This document shows, piece by piece, positions 23,654-36,848 of a DNA stretch of 64,000 nucleotides (the first letter of the stretch is position 1; each line of letters starts with the position of its first letter). The stretch comes from Gerris lacustris (Eukaryota; Arthropoda; Insecta; Hemiptera; Gerridae): the NCBI GenBank assembly GCA_951217055.1, contig OX578281.1:60948043-61012042 (forward strand), read 5' to 3'. Under the pieces are notes generated by a model that saw only the letters and a program-made list of their open reading frames with translations, searched no databases and was not told the DNA's origin. The position numbers were made by a program, and so were the translations under genes.

Positions 23654-24051
23654 ATCCATGGGATAACGTGCAAAAAAGTGTTTGACAAACATCAAGCTAG
23701 AATTTGATGAACAAGTTAATCTTTTAGTGCCTTTTAAAAAATATGTGGTCAGCTAAGTTCGTCTGCGGGACATAGCTTGGCAAAAGGCATTTCAAAGAAA
23801 CCAACCGGTGAAGAGCAGCCATGCCCCGCCCATTACGGTGGACAATGTGATTTTCATGAATCTGAGTACAAATTTAGTTAGTAGACCAAAAATCAAGTTG
23901 ATGTTAGTTTGTCACTTGACAGGTTAGTTATTCAAATATTACTCCAAATCAATGTGCGGTCATCTATCAAGTGGCAAACTAATATCAACTTGATTTTCGG
24001 TCTCCTAACTAATTTTGTATACTCAGGATCATGAAAATCACACTGTCCATC
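23654..24051. mobile_element. Snap-back family copy, right end truncated
   Basis: Starts TCCATGGGATAACGTGCAAA, follows the family left arm (ACATCAAGCTAGAATTTGAT, GTCTGCGGGACATAGCTTGG), the spacer and the first part of the right arm, and breaks off after ATCACACTGTCCA. Confidence 0.78.
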
Positions 24052-24211
24052 CTGTTCTGCCACCAACACTGAGTGACCCCGGACCCCACTTCCTACGAAT
24101 AGTCCCACCCAATAATGGACTTCTGACTACACCCTTTCATTAAGTAATATCATTCTACAATACTTTCTACATACTCCTACACTACATATACGAGAAAGTA
24201 AAAAGATAATA

Positions 24212-24637
24212 CAGTAAAACCTCGATAAGAAGTGTCTCAAGGGGATTAGGGAAAGAGTCTTGTTATTAAGGTACTCTTTTTGTTGAAAGTCGTGTTAACA
24301 AGGTTATATTGGCTGTCAGTCGTGTTATCAAGGTTAATGGAATCACTAAATCATTTGTGTGGTTGGGCTTTCTAGTCTAGACTTGTGCAATGTCGACCAA
24401 TTCCTGCATAGAGTCGCGTTATCGAGGTTGACTTCTCAAAATGACTTGTTATAGAGGTTTTGAGTTTCGTTGTAAATTGGAAAAAATCTGTGTTATTGAG
24501 GCTGTTTGGATAATAATAGTCGCATTATAGAGGTTAATTTAACATTATGTGTTATGGCAATCTCAAGGGAATTTGAATATTGCACTTGTAATTGAGGTTG
24601 TCGTGTTATTGAGGGTCGTGTAAGCGAGGTTCTACTG
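24212..24637. mobile_element. 426-bp pogo/Tigger-like MITE with TA target
   Basis: Termini CAGTAAAACCTCGATAAG and TAAGCGAGGTTCTACTG are inverted repeats, bounded by TA on both sides. CAGTRRAACCTCG-type ends with a TA duplication are typical of pogo-group Tc1/mariner elements. The interior repeats short motifs such as CGTGTTATCAAGGTTA and has no transposase. Confidence 0.8.
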
Positions 24638-25584
24638 TATAATTATTTGAAGAAAACTATTAATTTGATAATCTGCCTTCTATTTAAAACTTGTAGATCC
24701 ATTCAACTGGGGGGGACAAACTTGCCGTGTTCGTGTTAAATTAAAATAGAAAGCCTGAATTTCAATTATAGAACGAAATAAGAACATTTTTTTTACCCCG
24801 TTTTAAGTAAAAAAAAATAGTTGAATCAATTTTCGTTTTTGATTCAACTGGTGGTAGATTATCTTTTAGTTTTTTTTTAGAATGAGTCTATATAAGTGTG
24901 GAGTGTTTTGCTAATGAGTTGACGCAGTGGCGAGAAGTCACGAACTACAGTAACGGACCGATTCAAACGTTATCATCATCATCTAATTATATATATAGGC
25001 TAGGTATCTGACCACATTGAATTGAATTAGTAAACATTAGGAGATGTTAAGCACTCTCAAGGTAATTATCATACAAGGGGGGAATCACGATAAGCAAGTA
25101 AGTATTAAAAAACAATAAATACAATCTCATCAGTCTAATAAATTTGTCTCATACATATTCTAATTCTCTGCAGCATTATTATTCTCTTTCTGTTCCTGTT
25201 TCTTAATGTTGCTTTTAATTATGAACTTTTGTTAATATTAATTTAATTATTATTATTTAATTTATTAAATGTAGTGATAAAATTTAACTAATTCATAACT
25301 TGCCGTGGCAGTGCATACGTCTTAGAACCATATTGAGGACAATAGTACGTTAATCTAGCACTAGATATCAGGCCGTTCAATATTATAGTAAGTATATTAA
25401 TATCTCTACATCTTTACTATCTTAAATAATATGCAGTTTAAATACATACAACATTTATATCTGGCCTATTTGCAGAATGTAATTAGGTATATGATGCACT
25501 TTATAATGATGTCATTATCATTATAATATAACTATTATCATATAATGTTACTAATTATTAAAAATAAAAGTCATTAGAAATACT

Positions 25585-26053
25585 CAGCCAATTAGGGTGG
25601 CACATAGCTTCCTCACGTTCTATTTTGTACACTTTAAGGATTTTATACTAATAAAACCTATTATTGACAAATTTATTAATTTTCCCCCGTTTTATTAAGA
25701 CTCACAATTTTTTTGATTTTTCTCATTAATTAAAGTATCAATTTAGCAAAATTTAGGAAGCGCAAACGGTTGAAATTATTTGGGGCCTTCTGCAGGCTAC
25801 TTTCGACAAACCATCCAAATTTCATAAAAATCAGATAAGTGCTTTTGATGATATATGTAGGTGTAAATAAATGTATGTTTGTGCGCATGTGGAAGAGAAA
25901 ACAATGGGCGCAGAAGGTTGCAACTTATATGGGACCAACAATGGGCTAATTATGGCCCACCATAAAAATTTTATTAAAATCGGACGAGTGGTTTTTAAGA
26001 TATGTGGGTTCGCAAAAATTGAGCGACAGACCGACAGACAGACACGGAACCAT
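25585..26053 (-). repeat. REP1 family copy, hairpin end missing
   Basis: Runs from CAGCCAATTAGGGTGGCACA through GAAGAGAAAACAATGGGCGC to CAGACAGACACGGAACCATG. It is cut there by, or fused to, the start of the next REP1 copy at 26057. Confidence 0.78.
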
Positions 26054-26056
26054 GTA

Positions 26057-26650
26057 GTCTGGCAATTTGTGTGGCGCATAGCTTCCTCGCTCCAATTTTG
26101 TATCCTTCAATGATTGTATTTTTTTACAAGCAATTATTGTCAAATCTATTTAATTTTCCCCCGTTTTGTAAATCTGTCAAAATTGTTTTGATGTTTTACC
26201 TAATAATATATTATCAATTTAGCAAAATTGCAAGAGCGCAGACGGTTGAAATATATATGGGGTTATCTGCGGGCTACATTTGACCAACAATTTAATTTAA
26301 TTTAATTTAATTGTTTTTTTGGCTATTTTGACCAAAAATTTAAATTTCATAAAAAAAAAACGAAGATAAAGGTGAAAATAAATGTATGTTTGTGCGCATG
26401 TGGAAGAGAAGCAAATGGGCGCAGAAGGACCAACAATGGGCTAATTATGACCTAACATCCAAATTTCATTAAAATCGGACGAGTAGTTTATTAGATATGG
26501 TGGTTCGCAAAAAACAGACTGACAGACAGAAACAGAACCAATAATGGTCCCTGATGTTTGAAACAGATTTCTGAAATAGGAGAATTAAATATGTTCGTTC
26601 TTGATAACGATCCCAAAGCTTCCGTTACCTTTGGTAAGCTCGGAACCAAT
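26057..26650 (-). repeat. REP1 family copy in tandem with the previous one
   Basis: Same orientation as 25585-26053, so the two form a head-to-tail pair. It ends with the hairpin remnant CTTTGGTAAGCTCGGAACC. A short TTTAA tandem (26289-26311) interrupts its middle. Confidence 0.78.
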
Positions 26651-26702
26651 AAAATAAATGTTTAGAAGTCACTGATTAGAGTTGGCCATCTACTGATAGG
26701 AC

Positions 26703-28716
26703 CAGTGGCGATCCTGGGTCGAAAGTTCTGGGGGGGCTAAAGCCCCCCATGTTTTGCGGGTGTAGTATACATTTTAATATACCAGGAAGAACTCATTTGT
26801 ATGTTATATGTTGTTGCAGTCCTACCCAGAGGCAATTCTATGCAATTTTTTCGTGAGGCTAAACAATTAAATTCATTCAAGAATGTTATAATTGCCATTG
26901 AACTGGGACTGGGAAGTTCTATTGTAAGTATAGTTGGAGGCTTATTTAAACAGTCTCCTATGATACTTACCATATCATCACAGAAGAAAGTATTGGTCTT
27001 TAAATAATAATAATTTTAACATGAGAATAACAAAAGGATTGGTTTAAAAACTGTATAGGTTAATTAAAAATGTATAAATTGTCAGAAACAATATAATATT
27101 TATAGATAACAAAAATGTTAAAATTAACATGGACGTCGACAGCAGTGCATTATTGGAAGGAAAATGTATAAAATATGACCTCTCAAAACATCGTTTTTAT
27201 GCTTTTTTGAGGTGAAATTTTATTTTAATTCTTTTTCATAAAACAAATTAAACTACTTTTGTTGGCACAAAAGTATGCACAAGTATTTTTAAAAGAATTT
27301 TAAGTTTTAAATTAAATCAAATTATAATTATTATTAACAATGGGAAATAGACAGGGCCTCTATATTTCCGTTACAGTGCTCTGACCAACGAAGAAGTTTT
27401 AATACAAACTTAAATATAGTAATTGTAAAATAATAAAAGGTGTGCACCTAATCATGGTAGATTAAATAGATCAGGTAATAGCAATTATGCAATATTACTT
27501 CACATCTATAATAAACTGTGTCATTTATTCAATAGTTGTGAAAACATGTTTTCTTAGGGTGCCATAATATAAAGTTTAGTCCAAAATGGGACATTGAATT
27601 TTGGGAAGTTGGTCAAAGTATTGTAGCCCCCCGACGAAAGTGGGGGCCCAAGCAAAAATTTGGATAAAGTTTAAATTTGATAAAGAAAAACTTTAGATTA
27701 AGTTTTCGGACATCATTGGTAAAACTGCAACTGCACTATAGCCCACCTATTTCGTACTGTCCGATTTACTTAATTTTTTTAAAATGTTCCTTTTTATAGA
27801 ATTTGTCTTTTTTACAGTATCTCTGTACAAAAACGTTTCCGGTTGTAGCGTCTCGATAAAATCAGAATTATATTTTATTTATTTTTTTTATATACGGAAA
27901 GTGTTATGTTTAATGTGGCAATGATAGAAGGTCAAAAAATTCTAACCTTAACCTAGCATATTTAATTTTTAACTTCTGTATATTTTTCCTGTGATTGGGT
28001 CAAAAAGTTGCATCAGTGTTTTAAATTTCAGCACTTTAGCTAAAACGGTTCGAGCCCTATAAACCATAGAGCGACGGACGGACGGATACATCAACCTCGA
28101 CATTAGGGTTTGAAGAATTATCTACAATACCCTAAAAAATAAGATTGGGTTTATCGAGACGCTACAACGGAAATCGTTTTTGTAATGTAAAAAAGAACAG
28201 TCTGGAAAAAAAACAGAATTAAATCGGATATTTAGAAATAGGTGGGGAATATGATGCAAATTTACCCCATACAGTAAATAGCATATTCGTAATCATCATG
28301 AACGTGTGTTTTGTATTTTGTTGTTATAGCTTCAGTTTGTTATTCACAATTGTTATTATTCCCAAGCTTCATATTTGATTTCTTTATCAACATTAATTAT
28401 AGTTAATACTTATGTTATCTTATTAATATGACACATAGTAATTAACTATGTTATATTAATAAAGATAGTATTTTAGCAGTTTCATTTTTCTGCTGCCTGT
28501 AGATAAAATATTGTATGCAACAGCAAAGGAAACATTTCTGCCTCGTTTATTCATAGCCTAAAAATAATAATAATAATAAAAAAAAATATACATTTCTTTA
28601 AAAAAAATTTAAAGGTGCGCTAATTTTCTTTCGGAGGCCTAATTTTTTTCCAGGGGGGCTAATTTTCTCCCAGGGGGGGCTATAGCCCCCCCTGCCCCCC
28701 CCTAGGATCGCCACTG
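26703..28716. mobile_element. 2.0-kb hAT-type element with perfect 8-bp TSD
   Basis: Termini CAGTGGCGATCCTGGG and CCTAGGATCGCCACTG are inverted repeats, flanked by GATAGGAC at 26695-26702 and 28717-28724. Subterminal regions are GGGGGGCTAAAGCCCCCC-like on both sides. No recognisable transposase: the short ORFs near 26737-27007 lie in opposite frames and match no family I know. It contains a second inverted-repeat structure at 27742-28246. Confidence 0.85.
27742..28246. repeat. Inverted-repeat structure inside the 26703 hAT element
   Basis: The left end CCCACCTATTTC and right end GAAATAGGTGGG mirror each other. The arms also share GTAGCGTCTCGATAAA with TTTATCGAGACGCTAC. About 505 bp. It may be a nested element, though no flanking duplication was found. 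Confidence 0.65.
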
Positions 28717-29370
28717 GATAGGACTCTTATCACGTGATTTACAATTTAATCATCTTTAAGTAAGTCTTGGGGCGATTTCCTCTTGAGTATTTCCAGCAAT
28801 ATGATGAGAGTAGGTTCTTGACAAGAGGATTGGGGTTAATGAATTTGGAATGAGAGGATTTGTATTGGAATCAAAGGTTAGGTCATTTTGGTTTAAACAG
28901 TTGGCTACATTGGAAATTTTACGAAGAATAGTTGATCGGAGAGATTGAATTTTGTAAGAATTTTTGATGGCTTGGTCGATCCCCACAGTTCTATAGTCCG
29001 AAGGTCCAGATAGGTTTTATATAATAATTGTATACCGTCAGTTTGTTCGTTAGTGAAAGATTAAAATTCTCGCCTAGAAGTCTAAGTAGCGTCTTGAGAT
29101 GTTACTAGTCACTATATGTCCACACGTTTTAGTCGTTTATGTAAGGTCCAAGTCAGTCCTCTGTCTAGATGAAGTCCTATGTACTGTAGAGATGAAGTCC
29201 AAGCCGGTAAAGAAATACTTGAAGATATGTGGCTCTTCGTAGAGTTAATATCTTAGCCTCGATTATCCTCGGGGTATGATCTTTCTAAACAAGTATGCCA
29301 AATTTAATCAAAATTAATCCATTAAAATCGGCCTAGTAGTTTAGGCTCTATGCTTATGCACAAACAACAG

Positions 29371-29460
29371 ACAGACAGACAGACGAAAGACAGTCGGCAG
29401 ACAGGCCACAGAGAGACAGGCCACAGACAGACAGACCACAAACAGACAGACAGACATATT
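29371..29460 (+). repeat. (CAGA)n-rich tract
   Basis: Imperfect CAGA and CCACAGA repeats, similar to the polypyrimidine/polypurine tract inside REP1 copies. The sequence just after it (to 29530) resembles 16940-17000 on the opposite strand, around a GGCGCGA block. Confidence 0.7.
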
Positions 29461-30038
29461 TTAAAAACCATTTTTTTGTGAATCCATCAAAATCTCAAAA
29501 TAGAATTCTCGCGCCAACACATTACTCTCTCTTAGTATGGGAAAGTAAAAAAAGTGAAAAACACTGGACCAAGTAATTATGTACATATTATATTTAAGAA
29601 AATTTTGTACGAGTTGGGACTCAAAGATTATTTTGTTTTCTTGGTATTATAAGAAATCAATTGGCTAGTTTACACTAAATATTTTTAAAAAACAACTTAA
29701 GTAGAAAGTTTTATTATGTGGGATTAAATTTCAGTTGAACTATAACTTAAAATTATTATGTGCTGATATCTGGATTAAGTGAATCATAAAATATATTATA
29801 ATATATTCACGACTTTGTTTAGATCCGTGTTAATGAAAGCGTAACAAATTTGCTTTTTGCCAGTCAAGTGTTTCACTTTTTTTTTTTACTTTTTAATTGG
29901 TTCCGATATAATATTAATTATATTAATTTTCTATTTATATTGTACACACACACACATATATATATATAATACTGATGATAAAATCTTGAATGTATAATAA
30001 AAGTTTCTTTGTATGAAAATTATATATATATGTAAATG

Positions 30039-30233
<195 letters not shown>

Positions 30234-30905
30234 CGCATATTTTTTTTTATATATAGTATATACAAATAGATAATATGAACAAAAGATGGATAGATAAGTA
30301 TAAGGTAGTATGAATTGTATTACGTTTATTTAAGCGTAAATTATACTTGGGGATAAAAAAATAATCTAGTTGAAATCTTCTAGGATAGAAAAACAAGAGA
30401 GCAGAACTAACTGGCCCTCGAAATGGTAAAATCCGTTCAACGAAATCTTAGCTTGCATGATGCTCCAGAACAAAGTAAAAAATATGAATTACCAATATGA
30501 TCAACACTTTCACCTCCCAGCTGAGTATTGTAACGTGCAGGTAATAGCCACCATATTAAAGACTAACAATCATATAAACACAAACAGTTCAAACAATCAA
30601 AACTAAGTGAAAAATCTATCCGATACAACTCATTCTGGACTTTCTTATACTTATATACGAGTACATAATTACTTGATCCAGTGTTTTCCATTTAGTAGTT
30701 TTTACAAGTTTTCGTGGTTAACTATCAAAATATAACAATAGTTATTTATGTAACTAGGGGGCTAAATGAAATTTTACTGACGAGTGATTATAAGTTAGCC
30801 TCTGAGCCTGAGCCGGAGGCGAGGACAGGCAATGAAAATTAACTGCCTCGGCTTCGCCTCAGCAGGCAATGAATATAGGAGTCAGACATTGCTGCCTTGT
30901 TGCAT

Positions 30906-31423
30906 ATAATATTTTTTCCGTGGTAGGCTGTGAAATAGTAACTTTAGAGCCTAAAAAACATAGCTAAAATCCATTTTTTCATTACGTGGACTTAAAAAAT
31001 CTTTTCATTACTCCTAGCTGTAAAGAAAAAATCTTTTACGTCCTAGGAACTAAAAGATTTTTATTTTCCGGCGGGTAGTTGTCAAAACTTCCGTTAGTAC
31101 CGCTGCAGTCTTTGTAGAAATGCTTCTAGTACGATTAAAATCCGCTAGATTTCAGTGCGTTTTATTTATCTTTTCTTATAGTGTAACCTCTTTTTTTAAG
31201 TCTTAAGTATGTACTAATATTTGTTATTATTATATATTGATTAGTGATTAATATTTAATGTTTTTTCATTGTCTGCTACCTCGGAAAAAATAGCATATGC
31301 TACGCGACTGTGAAGTGTTTTTTCTTTACCTCGGCAATATTTGTAATATTTGCAATATTGTAATTGCCGCGGTAAAGAAAAAACTCACTTCACAGCCTAG
31401 TAACATAATATACTATTATCTAC
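30906..31423 (-). repeat. Dispersed repeat, inverted relative of 15309-15850
   Basis: Reverse complement of the 15309 copy over nearly its whole length, ending CATAATATACTATTATCTAC. The two copies bracket the last five exons in opposite orientation, about 15 kb apart. Confidence 0.75.
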
Positions 31424-32745
31424 AGGCGGCAGAAAAATGAAACTGCTAAAATACCATCATTAAGTATTTACTATGTTATTTTAATAAGATAAGAATACCC
31501 TTAATACAATTAATTTTAGTTGCTATGGTAACTATAATTAATTGTTTACCTATTAAAAAAATCAAATAAAAAGCTTTGTTATAATAACAATAAGTAAATA
31601 GCAAACTAAATCTATAACAATAATGAATCAAAAACAAAATACAAAACTTCTGAATGAATAATGCATACAACAATATAAACTATTTCTAGGCACCAAAATA
31701 TTCAGTGGCATTTTTCCTGATTTTAGTACCTAGGCAGTAAAATTATATTTTGCGATCCGAAATCAGTTCAATAATCCCTCGTTTTGCTGCCGCAAGTAGA
31801 CAAAAATAACTTCTCCGCGGCGAGGAATCGAATCCTGGCTCTGGCTTTCACCTTTTATGTTGAAAGCTATTTTCTCAGGAACTAGATTTTTCTCGGTAAT
31901 ACGACTTATATGGTTAGATTCATGTTTAACAGTTTTCCGGAATTGTCAGAATTAATATGTTTTCAAGAAATAAGTTTTTGAGGGGTATAGCGCCTGTGAA
32001 TTGGGACCTTACAATGGTCTAATTATGACCTACCGTTCAAATTTCATTAAAATCGGGCGTGTAGTTGTTATTATATGTTACTCCCAAATGCTTTTTAAAC
32101 GGATTTCTGTCATACAAATTTTGAATTCGTAGACAAAATATTTTCGTTCTCCAGAACTATCACTTAGCTTTCCGTTTGAAAAGGGGGTAACAAATAAGTT
32201 AAACCATAATGGCTTGTAATGGCGTAAAATTATGCTTGAACATATTAAAGCAAATTAATATTATTTTAAATAATTAAAAAAAAAAAATCTTTTGCCTTCT
32301 TTGATTATCATTAGATCTTTTTTGAGTTACTCCCTATTGTTTTATTTTGAAATCTAATAATTATAATAATTATTACTATTATTTTTTTCCTTATTATTAT
32401 TATATACTTATTCACTGGGAAAGTTTGTATTTGTAAAGAGTAATGTCAGATATATTTACTGAAATGAAGAAGAAGAAAAAAAATATATTACAGTATTTTG
32501 GTACTATTTATTTTTTTTAGAAAAGAATAAAACTTTCTTAATTTTCTTTATCGTTTCTCACACTCTCATTTGTTAAGAAGAAATGTTGAATAAATTCACA
32601 CGTTTCAGACTCCATTGAACATGATTTACCTATTTCAAACCTAATTAGCAATATTCAATGACGACATTTTATCATGTTACGATTCAACATTTTCAAAGTT
32701 CATTTTTTTTTTTTTTTTTTTTTTTTTATAGTAGCGATCAACAGC

Positions 32746-32852
32746 CCAGGTTATTACAAGAAGAGGGTAATTACAGGAAGAGGGTTATTACAGGAAGGGG
32801 TTATTGCAGAAAGAGGGTTATTTCAGGAAGGGTTTATTACAGGTCGGGGGTT
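32746..32852 (+). repeat. Short tandem array, unit about 16 bp
   Basis: About seven imperfect units of GGTTATTACAGGAAGA, preceded by a 26-nt T run (32703-32728). It is intronic, about 150 bp beyond the exon 4 donor. The overlapping plus-strand ORFs are products of the repeat. Confidence 0.85.
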
Positions 32853-32888
32853 ATTATCCGGCCACTTTACTCATCTACTCGATGAGAT

Positions 32889-32937
32889 CATCAATGGTGA
32901 CATGTCTCACCTCTGGTGAAAACATGTCACCATTGAT
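32889..32937. promoter_or_regulatory. 16-bp perfect hairpin near the exon 4 splice donor
   Basis: ATCAATGGTGACATGT pairs exactly with ACATGTCACCATTGAT across a 17-nt loop. In the transcript it lies about 60 nt downstream of the exon 4 donor. A splicing role is only a possibility; it may be a transposon footprint. Confidence 0.4.
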
Positions 32938-32995
32938 TTCATTTGATGTTTCCACTTATATGCTCAGGTGAAGTGAAGAGTTAATTTGTTATTAC

Positions 32996-33101
32996 CTGAG
33001 TATCTGTGGTACCTTGTGAAGGTAAAGGGATGACCCTGACTCTCCTTGAGGTCTATCACCTGTTCCTTGGACATCTTAGCATTCTGCTTCCTCATGTCCA
33101 C
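32996..33101 (-). CDS. Carboxypeptidase exon 4: propeptide-to-enzyme linker
   Basis: Acceptor TGTATTTCAG, donor G|GTAATA. Reads VDMRKQNAKMSKEQVIDLKE, then SQGHPFTFTRYHRYS. The FTRYHRY segment is the usual start of the mature M14 enzyme, so the activation cleavage should fall before it, in the Lys/Arg-containing part of this exon. 106 bp, phase 0 in, phase 1 out. Confidence 0.9.
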
Positions 33102-33229
33102 CTGAAATACAGAGATTCATCTTTAGTAGGAGTAGTATAGATCCTAGTACTAGACGGGTAGGATGAACCACTAGTTCGAACCTAGAAAGTAGCCCTTAAT
33201 TTAGATTCAATTTACTTGCCCCATGGTGA

Positions 33230-33535
33230 AGAGTTCCAGCCACTTCACTCGCATCATGCCATTGTACCATTAATGAGCTGTGTGGCCATTAACTATGTAT
33301 TAACTATGGTCATGAGCTATGTAAATCAGGAAATCAACAGATCCCAGATGCAAATCGGAGGACCAAAAGGCAGAGAACTCCTTAGGAGGTGCCCTTGCCC
33401 TGTTCCACCCTCGATACATAAATGTAAATAAGAGCACCATGGCCCGGGATCGAACCCAAGATCTTGTATCACACAGTTTCAATGATTGCCGAGCAGACAG
33501 GACTGGTGCCTACAGCCCCTCGACCACACAGGCTC
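33230..33535 (-). mobile_element. tRNA-derived SINE-like element
   Basis: On the minus strand the head carries a B box GGTTCGATCCC (33446-33456) and, upstream, an A-box-like TGGTCGAGGGG (33516-33526). The wide A-B spacing suggests a Leu/Ser-type tRNA ancestor with a long variable arm. The 3' body and exact end toward lower coordinates are uncertain, and no poly(A) tail or target duplication was found. It is in the same orientation as the host gene, in intron 3. Confidence 0.65.
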
Positions 33536-33849
33536 GTACACAACGATATCTACCTTTGCAACGATATCTACCTTAAGGTACCTTTGCCTAATTTCTATAT
33601 AGAGATGCGGTACATGAAAAATTTGATAATATTATACTAGCTACGCTCGCCTGTTTATACACCATTTCTAGATAATCTTAATTTTGAAAATTGATTGCAG
33701 GCTTGCTAAGCTCGCCGATTTTGTTTACGCAGCATTTGTCAAATATTTATATTTAATAAAGTTTTGCAGGCTCGATAAGTTCGCCTGTTTATACAGCTAT
33801 TGCAGATAATCGTTATTTAATGCAAATATTGCAGGCTCACAACGGGTCA

Positions 33850-34335
33850 TCAGGGATCATTTTTGGTTCCGTGTCTGTCTGATGTCGGTCGGTCTATCGT
33901 TCAATTTTTGCGAACCAACATATCTTAAAAACTACACGTCCAATTTTAATGAAATTTAGGTTGTAGGTCATGACTTGCCCGTTGTTGGTCACATATAAGT
34001 TTCAACCTTCTGCGCTCATTTGTTTCTCTTCCACATGCGCACAAACATACATTAATTTACACCTATAGCTTTAAAGGTACTTATCTGATTTGTATGAAAC
34101 TTTTATAGTTTATCGAAAGTACCGCGCAGATAGCCCTAGATTAATTTGAACCGTCTGCGCTCTTTAACTTTTGCTAAATTGATGCTTTAATTCAAGTAAA
34201 AATCAAAACTATTTTGACAGATTAAAAAAACGGGGAAACAAATTAGACAATAATGGCTTGTAAAAGCATAAAATCAATAAAGTACGAGTTAGGATGCGAG
34301 GAAGCTATGTGCCACACCAATTGGCAGTCTATTTT
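33850..34335 (+). repeat. REP1 family copy, hairpin end missing
   Basis: Begins TCATCAGGGATCATTTTTGG with the GTCTGTCTG tract, contains CTCTTCCACATGCGCACAAA and ends GAGGAAGCTATGTGCCACAC, AATTGGCAGTCTATTTT. Confidence 0.8.
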
Positions 34336-35850
34336 ATTTACTTTCCCCGGAAACCCCTAGTTTCTTTAAGAGTGCACAAAAAATGGGGGCCTAACCCATT
34401 AAAAATGCTAGTTTTGGATAAATGCACGTCGTCAGAGGGAGATTTTTGTATTTAAAATACCACTTTTTTTAAAATTTGATTAATTCATAATAACTTAATA
34501 TTATGAAAGCAAGTTAAGCATAAAACAACTTTATTTTAAACTTTCCCTACATAAAATTATAATAACTAAAATTATAAACTTAAAATTATTTTTAAATAAA
34601 ACAAATGAATTATAAAAAAAAAAGAAATTATAATTCATTCATATTAAAAGAAAAATGAAAGTTTCAGCTACGATTATAAACAGCTTTTTTTTTACAAAAA
34701 GAAGACGAAGAAGAAAAAAAAATAGTTGACTTTAGATTTAATCTTAATGTCTTCTTCTTCATTGAACATATTGCATTCTGTATAATTATTTCTCATGGGA
34801 TTCTATCTAGGTGATAATTACACAATGGATCATGCTAAGTCTGGATGATGTGTGGATCGCATGAGTTATGGATCACTTCATGTTTATAATTGTCTGAACA
34901 AGTGTAATTATTGGTGAAACTTGTCCATTTTACGTGAAAGAAACCGGTCCACTACATCTATCTCATTCCATCTTTCATTTTTTTAAAAAAAAAAATAACC
35001 AATCGGTATTCCAAGTGTTATAGAGTAATTAGAAAGGTGATACCTGCAATTATTAATAATTAATTTGTCATAGAAATGATCCATTTTTAAATAATAGTCA
35101 TGAAGGTTTATATATGACTTAATTATAAGTGATAAATATATATACATAGCATGTAGGATACATGATATAGCTCTCATTAATTCAATAAATTAATATATTT
35201 TACAGATAAACACGTATAACAGTTCAGGACTACCTGAACTCCTATTTTATTAACTGTTTCGTGCATTTTTATTTATTTATGTACGTGTATATTAACAATA
35301 ATTAATATTTTATGAGTTACATATATAGTTTATGTAGTATATTTATTTTAGATAGATGCACTTTCTTTGACTCTTTATAAAGTGATTCGTATTCACATTC
35401 AAAAAGGTATTTTCGGATTTTTTTAAAATAATATTGGCCACTTGTTGAATCTTTGAACGGTGGACACTTTTAACATCATTGTATTTTTGAAATTTTTATT
35501 TCTATTATTTTCAGTATTTTTACTTTCAAAGCCGAATAACTAGCAAACGACTTGAGTTATCGATATCGACCAAGAATATATTTTTTTTTACATGGAAATA
35601 ATGACTCAGACTGAGTCAAAACATTCCCAGCTTTTCAGGGTAAAAAAATCGGGTACGGAGTACCTCGAAACCTATTCTCACTTTGGAGGCCACTACAGTG
35701 CTCTCCTACTGTGAAGCAGCAGGAGGAAGTAGCATTGGGCGTGGCCAGTACATGGAGAGGTGACCGTATTGAACTAATAGATTTTTTAATTACCATTTTC
35801 CAAAACAAAATTAATACATTATTTTTTACTACGTTTTTGCTTTCTTTTAT

Positions 35851-36539
35851 TACTACGTTTTTATTAGCTTGCTTTCTTGTTTGTTTGTTTGTCCAGTACA
35901 AATCGCAATCGATTTTTAACTAACTTCCCGAGTAGCTAGACATTTGAAACTTTTAGAATAGCTCAGAACACGATGACAATGCAATATTTTAATACTTTTA
36001 ACCATCTTTCAGCAGAATTTAATTCGTTTTCAGCAAATTTTGCTGTATGGAAAGTTAGTTCGGAAAAATCCGCAAGTTATTTTATTTGTTTTGATATGTC
36101 CCATATTTACAATCTTCATTTTGACGGGTTTCAAATTTGTGATTTTTTAGAGATTAACATTGAATGACAATGAAAAAGGAAAAGTAAACAAAGAAATAAA
36201 TTAATTGACAACCAGGTTTGTTTACACTTGTGTCCTAGGTATCGGTTTAATTTTTCTGCATCTGTACTTCTTTACTTCTACACATTTTTCTTTTTCTTCT
36301 CTTACTGTCTCTACACGGGGGTATATCAATGGCACGGTTTAGATTCGGTGTTGGCGAGATCCGTTGTACAAAGATTTGTCCTTTTATAGGTTTAAGGTTA
36401 GCTCTCTAGATGGTTGTCATTTATGTGAAGTAAATAAATTCGGAACTATTTTTTTTTTCACTAACATTATATAATAACAATGATAATTATATTATCAACA
36501 TTATACGTATGATTCAACAGAAAATTTAAAAACGTAGTA
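35851..36539. mobile_element. 689-bp element with TACTACGTTTTTA ends
   Basis: The ends TACTACGTTTTTA and TAAAAACGTAGTA form inverted repeats. It matches 45099-45700 in direct orientation: GCTTGCTTTCTTG(TTTG)n, CTAACTTCCCGA, CTCAGAACACGATGACAATG, GCAAATTTTGCTGTA, GAGATCCGTTGTA and GATTCAACAGAAAATTT. The copy here has about 90 bp extra in the middle. A third, partial match is at 16793-16835. Non-coding; superfamily unknown. Confidence 0.75.
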
Positions 36540-36848
36540 TATAAAAAGATCTTTTTGTCTTGTAATTATATTTAATTAATTTAATAATTTGAATTTTGGC
36601 GGTATTTTGACAGCTGTAAACAAACTTTGACGTTTAACAAAAGTATATCTAAATCGTATAATACTTAACACATAACCAGACGTCATGCTGAAACTCACTC
36701 AGGAGGTTTTAAAAACACCCAAAACGGATAATTCAGTTTAAATCTCGAAGAAACATTTTGGGGTGAAAACATAACTTTTTCTACCATGGGTGAGGAAAAG
36801 CAAAAAACGTGTTAAAATGTTGAATTTTTTCTGATTATTAAGTTTTAC

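Noticed and set aside
33436..33535. A functional tRNA gene
   Set aside because: A- and B-box-like sequences are present, but the arms do not fold into a tRNA; SINE head is the better explanation.
35635..35901. Minus ORF with SPLHVLATPNATSSCC
   Set aside because: Its neighbourhood is repetitive and the frame ends in Lys/Asn/Thr-rich sequence; possibly a repeat-derived piece, not a supported gene.
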